From: Dehalococcoidales bacterium
GTDB taxonomy: Bacteria; Chloroflexota; Dehalococcoidia; Dehalococcoidales; UBA5627
Reading direction: 5' to 3'
DNA: 9,456 nucleotides
NCBI GenBank assembly: GCA_012719115.1
Contig: JAAYAZ010000213.1
Coordinates: forward strand, 1-9,456
Position numbers and translations under genes: made by a program. This document shows, piece after piece, positions 5,870 to 9,456 of this stretch. Positions within the stretch are counted from its first letter, which is position 1. Every line of letters starts with the position of its first letter. The notes beneath the pieces were generated by a model. The model searched no databases. It was not told where the DNA came from and was given only the letters and a program-made list of their open reading frames with translations.

Positions 5870-7736
5870 TAGTGAATATACTATATTTATATGCGAAGGT
5901 ACAGGCTGTGTATCGGGGAAGTCGCACGAAATACGATTAGCCTTGGAACAGAAAATTGCGGAACAGGGTTTATCCAATGTCAAAATAGATTTTACCGGTT
6001 GCCACGGCTTCTGCGAACAGGGGCCGATTGCCATAATCGAACCCGACGATATTTTCTATACCAGACTGACGGTTGAAGATGTTGATGAAATCGTACAATC
6101 TCACTTTATAGAAGGAAAGCCGGTTGAGAGGCTGTTCTTTAAAGACCCCGTCAGCGGAAAGGCAATTCCTCTGTATAAAGATATCAACTTCTACCGCAAA
6201 CAACAGCGCATCATACTGCGTAACTGCGGACATATAAATCCGGAGAAAATAGAAGACTATATAGAACGGGAAGGCTATAATGCCTTAAAAACAGTGCTGG
6301 GTAAAATGACACCCTCACAGGTTATCGAAGAAATAAAAAAATCCGGACTGCGGGGCAGAGGCGGCGCCGGTTTTCCCACCGGGATGAAATGGGAGTTCTG
6401 TCAGAAAGAGCAGAGCGACATTAAATATATGATTTGTAATGCCGACGAGGGCGACCCCGGCGCATTTATGGACAGAAGCATTATGGAAGCCGACCCGCAT
6501 ACGGTTATCGAGGGAATGACCATTGCGGCTTATGCTATCGGGGCAAATGAAGGATATATCTACATCCGCGCCGAATATCCCTTAGCGGTTAAAAGGCTTA
6601 GAATCGCCTTACAACAGGCTGAGGACATGGGATTTCTCGGTGATAATGTTCTCGGTTCTGATTTCAGTTTTATAATTCATGTAAACGAGGGCGCCGGCGC
6701 TTTTGTGTGCGGCGAAGAAACCGCGCTTATGGCATCCATTGAGGGGAAACGCGGCATGCCCCGCCCCCGCCCGCCCTTCCCGGCTCAATCCGGCCTGTGG
6801 GGCAAACCGACCACAATAAACAATGTCAAAACACTGGCAACAGTGCCGGTTATTATCAATAAAGGCTCGGAATGGTATGCAAAAATAGGAACCGAGAAAA
6901 GCAAGGGCACTGCCGTTTTTGCCCTGACCGGAAAAATAGCAAACAGCGGGTTAGTTGAAGTACCGATGGGTATGACGCTGCGCGAAATAATTTATGATAT
7001 CGGTGGAGGACTCATAGGCGGCAGGGATTTCAAAGCAGTCCAGAACGGCGGGCCTTCCGGTGGCTGTTTACCGGCAAGTGCCCTGGACTTACCTGTCGAT
7101 TATGAAAGGCTGGCAGCTGCCGGCGCCATTATGGGTTCCGGCGGAATGATAGTGGTTGATTCTCAAACATGCATGGTTGACCTCGCTAAATATTTTCTAT
7201 CTTTTACACAGGAGGAATCCTGTGGCAAGTGTGTTATGTGTCGTGAAGGAACCCTTCAGATGTTAAAGATACTGGAAGATATTACCGAGGGGAAAGGCAA
7301 AGAGGATGACATTGACTTGCTTTTGGAACTGTCGAAAGCCATTCAAGCCGGTTCACTGTGCGCCCTGGGAGGGACAGCCCCTAATCCGGTGCTGACTACA
7401 ATAAGATACTTCAGAGATGAATATGAAGCGCATATCAGGGAAAAGCGATGCCCCGCGCTGGTCTGTAAAAATCTGATAACTTTCTATATTCTGCCCGACA
7501 AATGTCAGGGATGCGGAATATGTAAGAGAGGCTGCCCGGTCGATGCCATTTCCGGCGACAAGCGTATGATACACATCATAGACCAGAATAAATGTATCAA
7601 ATGCGGTAATTGCCTGGATGTCTGCCCCGAGCGTTTCAGCGCAGTGACAAAAGTCAGTGGAGAGAAGATAGAAGTACCCGAAGAACTGATTGCGGTCGGC
7701 AGCTGGCAAAATTCTGAATCAGAGGAAAAACTGTGA
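5856..7736 (+). CDS. NuoF/HydB-type NADH/FMN/Fe-S flavoprotein with extra ferredoxin domains
   Basis: The 626-residue protein has the full HydB/HndC layout, longer than respiratory NuoF. First comes an N-terminal thioredoxin-like [2Fe-2S] domain (C13, C18, C49, C53). The 51-kDa FMN/NADH domain follows, with GLRGRGGAGFPTG (164-176) and GAGAFVCGEETALMASIEGKRGMPRPRPPFPA-type NADH site residues around 280-310. Next is the [4Fe-4S] motif C456, C459, C462 plus C502, then a C-terminal 2[4Fe-4S] ferredoxin (C550/553/556/560 and C580/583/586/590). Such subunits oxidise or reduce NAD(H) at FMN and exchange electrons with ferredoxin through the added clusters. It starts at ATG 5856 inside the previous gene with AAGGCGG upstream (about 5846-5852); the adjacent ATG at 5859 is an equal candidate. 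Its end overlaps the next gene by four bases. Confidence 0.92.
   Translation: MMPSNSEYTIFICEGTGCVSGKSHEIRLALEQKIAEQGLSNVKIDFTGCHGFCEQGPIAIIEPDDIFYTRLTVEDVDEIVQSHFIEGKPVERLFFKDPVSGKAIPLYKDINFYRKQQRIILRNCGHINPEKIEDYIEREGYNALKTVLGKMTPSQVIEEIKKSGLRGRGGAGFPTGMKWEFCQKEQSDIKYMICNADEGDPGAFMDRSIMEADPHTVIEGMTIAAYAIGANEGYIYIRAEYPLAVKRLRIALQQAEDMGFLGDNVLGSDFSFIIHVNEGAGAFVCGEETALMASIEGKRGMPRPRPPFPAQSGLWGKPTTINNVKTLATVPVIINKGSEWYAKIGTEKSKGTAVFALTGKIANSGLVEVPMGMTLREIIYDIGGGLIGGRDFKAVQNGGPSGGCLPASALDLPVDYERLAAAGAIMGSGGMIVVDSQTCMVDLAKYFLSFTQEESCGKCVMCREGTLQMLKILEDITEGKGKEDDIDLLLELSKAIQAGSLCALGGTAPNPVLTTIRYFRDEYEAHIREKRCPALVCKNLITFYILPDKCQGCGICKRGCPVDAISGDKRMIHIIDQNKCIKCGNCLDVCPERFSAVTKVSGEKIEVPEELIAVGSWQNSESEEKL
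7721..7735 (+). promoter_or_regulatory. Ribosome binding site deciding a GTG start
   Basis: AGAGG at 7721-7725 lies seven bases before GTG 7733, which overlaps the preceding TGA (7734-7736) as GTGA. The frame from this GTG reads straight into a canonical NuoG-like N-terminus, so GTG is preferred over any later ATG. Confidence 0.65.
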
Positions 7737-9456
7737 ATACAATCACTTTAAATATAAACGGAAAAGATGTAAAAACCGAAGCTGGAAAGACCGTACTGGA
7801 AGCGGCGCTTGATAACGACATTTATATACCTACGCTCTGCTATCACCCGGACCTGAGCCCCTTCGGAGCTTGCAGATTATGCATTGTTCAGATCGAGGGC
7901 ATAAGAGGGCTGCCGACTTCATGTACTACCACTGCTAAAGAAGGAATGGTCGTTAAAACTGACACTCCCGAAATCAGACAAGTGCGCAAGATAGCAATGG
8001 AACTGATTCTTGCCGCTCACCCCGATGACTGCCTGGTTTGTTCACAAAACCTCAGCTGTGAATTGCAGGCGGTAGCACAGTATATAGGCGTAGAACAAAA
8101 ACGACTGAAAAACAGCATAAATGAAAAGCCGATAAACACCTCTAATCCTCTTTTCAATCATGATATGAGCAAATGTATCCTGTGCGGGCGCTGCGTCAGA
8201 GCCTGCTATGAACTTGGAGGTGTCGGTATTCTCTCCTTTATAAATAGAGGAAAAGAGACTTATGTCGGAACTGCTTTCGATAAATCTTTGGCAGAAGCCG
8301 ATTGCCGCTTCTGCGGAGCATGTATAGAGGTCTGCCCGACCGGCGCTTTAACCGATAAAGACGGTTTTATCAGAAAAGGAAATAAGGATTCAGCCCTTGT
8401 TCCCTGCCGCAGTACATGCCCTGCCCATATCGATATACCACGCTATATCAGGTTTATTACCGAGCATAAATATGCCGAGGCGCACGCCGTTATCAGGGAA
8501 AAAGTGCCTTTCCCCAAATCGCTGGGTTATGCCTGCAACCACCCCTGTGAAGAGGTTTGCCGCCGCAAGGATATCAATGAAGCGGTTGCTATTAAGAACT
8601 TAAAGAGATTTGCCGCCGAAAGTGATGACACCAACTGGGGTGATAATATTAAAATAGCTCCACCGACCGGGAAAAAAGTTGCCGTAGTTGGTGCCGGACC
8701 GGCCGGTTTGACTGCCGCCTTCTACCTTTCCAAACTGGGGCACAAAGTAACCGTTTTCGAAGCCCTGCCGGTTTCCGGAGGTATGTTAAAAGTGGGAATC
8801 CCTGAATATAGATTGCCCAAAACGATTCTCGACGGAGAAATCAGGGAGATGATGAAGTCCGGTTTTAATATCAAGACGAATAAAAAAATTGAGTCAACAG
8901 ATGAGCTGTTAAATGATGGCTATGACGCTGTTTATGTGGCTATAGGCGCTCATAAGGGCATTAAGATGGGTGTCGAGGGAGAAGACACCAAAGGCGTAAT
9001 AGATGCCATTACGTTCTTAAGAGATATCAGCCTCGGCAAACCTGTCAAAACAGGTAATAGAGTAGCCGTTATCGGAGGGGGCAATGTTGCTACCGATGCC
9101 GCCCGTTCAGCAATAAGACTCGGAGCCGAACAGGTCGATATGATTTACCGCCGCACACGCAAAGAGATGCCGGCCAGCGATGAGGAAATCGAGGGATGTA
9201 TTGATGAAGGCGTAAACATTATCTACCTTGCCGCACCGAATAGAGTACTTACGGAAGGGAAATTATTGAAACTTGAGTGTGTCCGTATGCAGCTTGGAGA
9301 GCCGGATGCTTCGGGCAGACAAAGACCGGTTCCCATCGAGGGCAGCGGGTTTACCGAAAGCTACGATACAATTATTTCAGCCATCGGACAAACTGCCGAT
9401 GTGCCTGATAATTTCAACATTGAATGTGCTAAAGGCAACAGACTTCCTGTCGGTAA
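7733..9456 (+). CDS. NuoG/HydA-like Fe-S N-terminus fused to a GltD/NfnB-like FAD/NAD(P)H oxidoreductase; 3' end outside window
   Basis: The frame is open for 574 codons from GTG 7733 to the window end with no stop. A plant-type [2Fe-2S] domain comes first (C36, C47, C50, C64), then the His-ligated [4Fe-4S] motif (H96, C100, C103, C109), then two ferredoxin-type [4Fe-4S] motifs (C148/151/154/158 and C191/194/197/201). From about residue 220 it becomes a glutamate synthase small subunit/NfnB-like module. That module has Fe-S helical-domain cysteines C225, C229, C268, C272 and C276, an FAD loop GAGPAG (320-325), and an NAD(P)H loop GGGNVA (448-453) followed by YRRTRKEMPA, typical of NADPH-using members. 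No H-cluster or molybdopterin domain is visible. Together with the two preceding subunits it resembles StnC of Stn-type bifurcating transhydrogenases. About 90 or more residues of the GltD module, and possibly further domains, lie beyond the window. A link to a formate dehydrogenase downstream cannot be excluded. Confidence 0.88.
   Translation, partial: MNTITLNINGKDVKTEAGKTVLEAALDNDIYIPTLCYHPDLSPFGACRLCIVQIEGIRGLPTSCTTTAKEGMVVKTDTPEIRQVRKIAMELILAAHPDDCLVCSQNLSCELQAVAQYIGVEQKRLKNSINEKPINTSNPLFNHDMSKCILCGRCVRACYELGGVGILSFINRGKETYVGTAFDKSLAEADCRFCGACIEVCPTGALTDKDGFIRKGNKDSALVPCRSTCPAHIDIPRYIRFITEHKYAEAHAVIREKVPFPKSLGYACNHPCEEVCRRKDINEAVAIKNLKRFAAESDDTNWGDNIKIAPPTGKKVAVVGAGPAGLTAAFYLSKLGHKVTVFEALPVSGGMLKVGIPEYRLPKTILDGEIREMMKSGFNIKTNKKIESTDELLNDGYDAVYVAIGAHKGIKMGVEGEDTKGVIDAITFLRDISLGKPVKTGNRVAVIGGGNVATDAARSAIRLGAEQVDMIYRRTRKEMPASDEEIEGCIDEGVNIIYLAAPNRVLTEGKLLKLECVRMQLGEPDASGRQRPVPIEGSGFTESYDTIISAIGQTADVPDNFNIECAKGNRLPVG

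Noticed and set aside
7353..7709. Minus-strand open frame of 118 codons opposite the NuoF-type ferredoxin domain
   Set aside because: It is antisense to cysteine motifs with clear function.
8397..8603. + strand frame of 68 codons near the fusion joint of the third redox gene
   Set aside because: The overlapping long frame from 7733 carries conserved Fe-S and FAD motifs; this short frame is a shadow.
5399..9456. Respiratory complex I (nuo) operon or [FeFe] hydrogenase operon
   Set aside because: No other complex I subunits are present, and the third protein goes from Fe-S motifs directly into a GltD-like module with no H-cluster motifs in the visible part.

Overview
The window looks like a chromosomal segment of a strictly anaerobic, mid-GC bacterium. 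The gene set would fit Chloroflexota of the Dehalococcoidia type: an NrpR-type nitrogen regulator better known from methanogenic archaea, an archaeal-type FMN glutamate synthase domain protein, a hexameric-type glutamate dehydrogenase and an iron-sulfur-rich NAD(P)-linked electron-transfer complex. The taxonomic placement is inference from gene content only. All recognised genes are on the + strand and tightly packed. No stretch above 300 bases lacks a gene; the largest gaps are about 150 to 175 bases and hold terminators and promoters. I saw no tRNA, rRNA, CRISPR array, insertion sequence or attachment site.

Layout. (1) Positions 2-898 carry the C-terminal part of a PEP/pyruvate-binding (PEP synthase-like) protein that began before the window. 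An in-frame TAA at 896-898 ends it, but the same frame continues for 51 more codons that look like the family's normal C-terminal tail (899-1054), so the gene appears to be cut by a nonsense codon. (2) 1069-2745 encodes a glutamate synthase FMN-domain protein with an N-terminal four-cysteine motif and no glutaminase domain. (3) 2746-2896 holds a terminator-like hairpin whose descending arm contains the -35 box of a perfect TTGACA-N17-TATAAT promoter. (4) 2897-3895 encodes the NrpR-like regulator. (5) 3964-5223 encodes glutamate dehydrogenase, preceded by a plausible promoter/operator and followed by a strong intrinsic terminator at 5264-5304. (6) From 5399 to the window end runs an overlapping three-gene operon: a NuoE/HydC-type subunit, a NuoF/HydB-type flavoprotein, and a long protein fusing a NuoG/HydA-like iron-sulfur N-terminus to a GltD/NfnB-like FAD/NAD(P)H oxidoreductase. 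The third gene starts with GTG, overlaps the stop of the second, and is still open at the window end.

How the genes may work together. Glutamate dehydrogenase and the FMN glutamate synthase domain protein both make or break glutamate from 2-oxoglutarate. NrpR family members sense 2-oxoglutarate as a nitrogen-status signal, so the central block reads as a nitrogen-assimilation unit with its own regulator. The downstream complex has the parts of an electron-bifurcating NAD(P)+ transhydrogenase: an NADH/FMN module, a chain of Fe-S clusters and an NADPH/FAD module, with no hydrogenase or molybdopterin domain in the visible part. This matches the Stn (Sporomusa-type Nfn) architecture as I recall it and could supply NADPH or reduced ferredoxin to glutamate synthesis. 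That functional link is inference from proximity.
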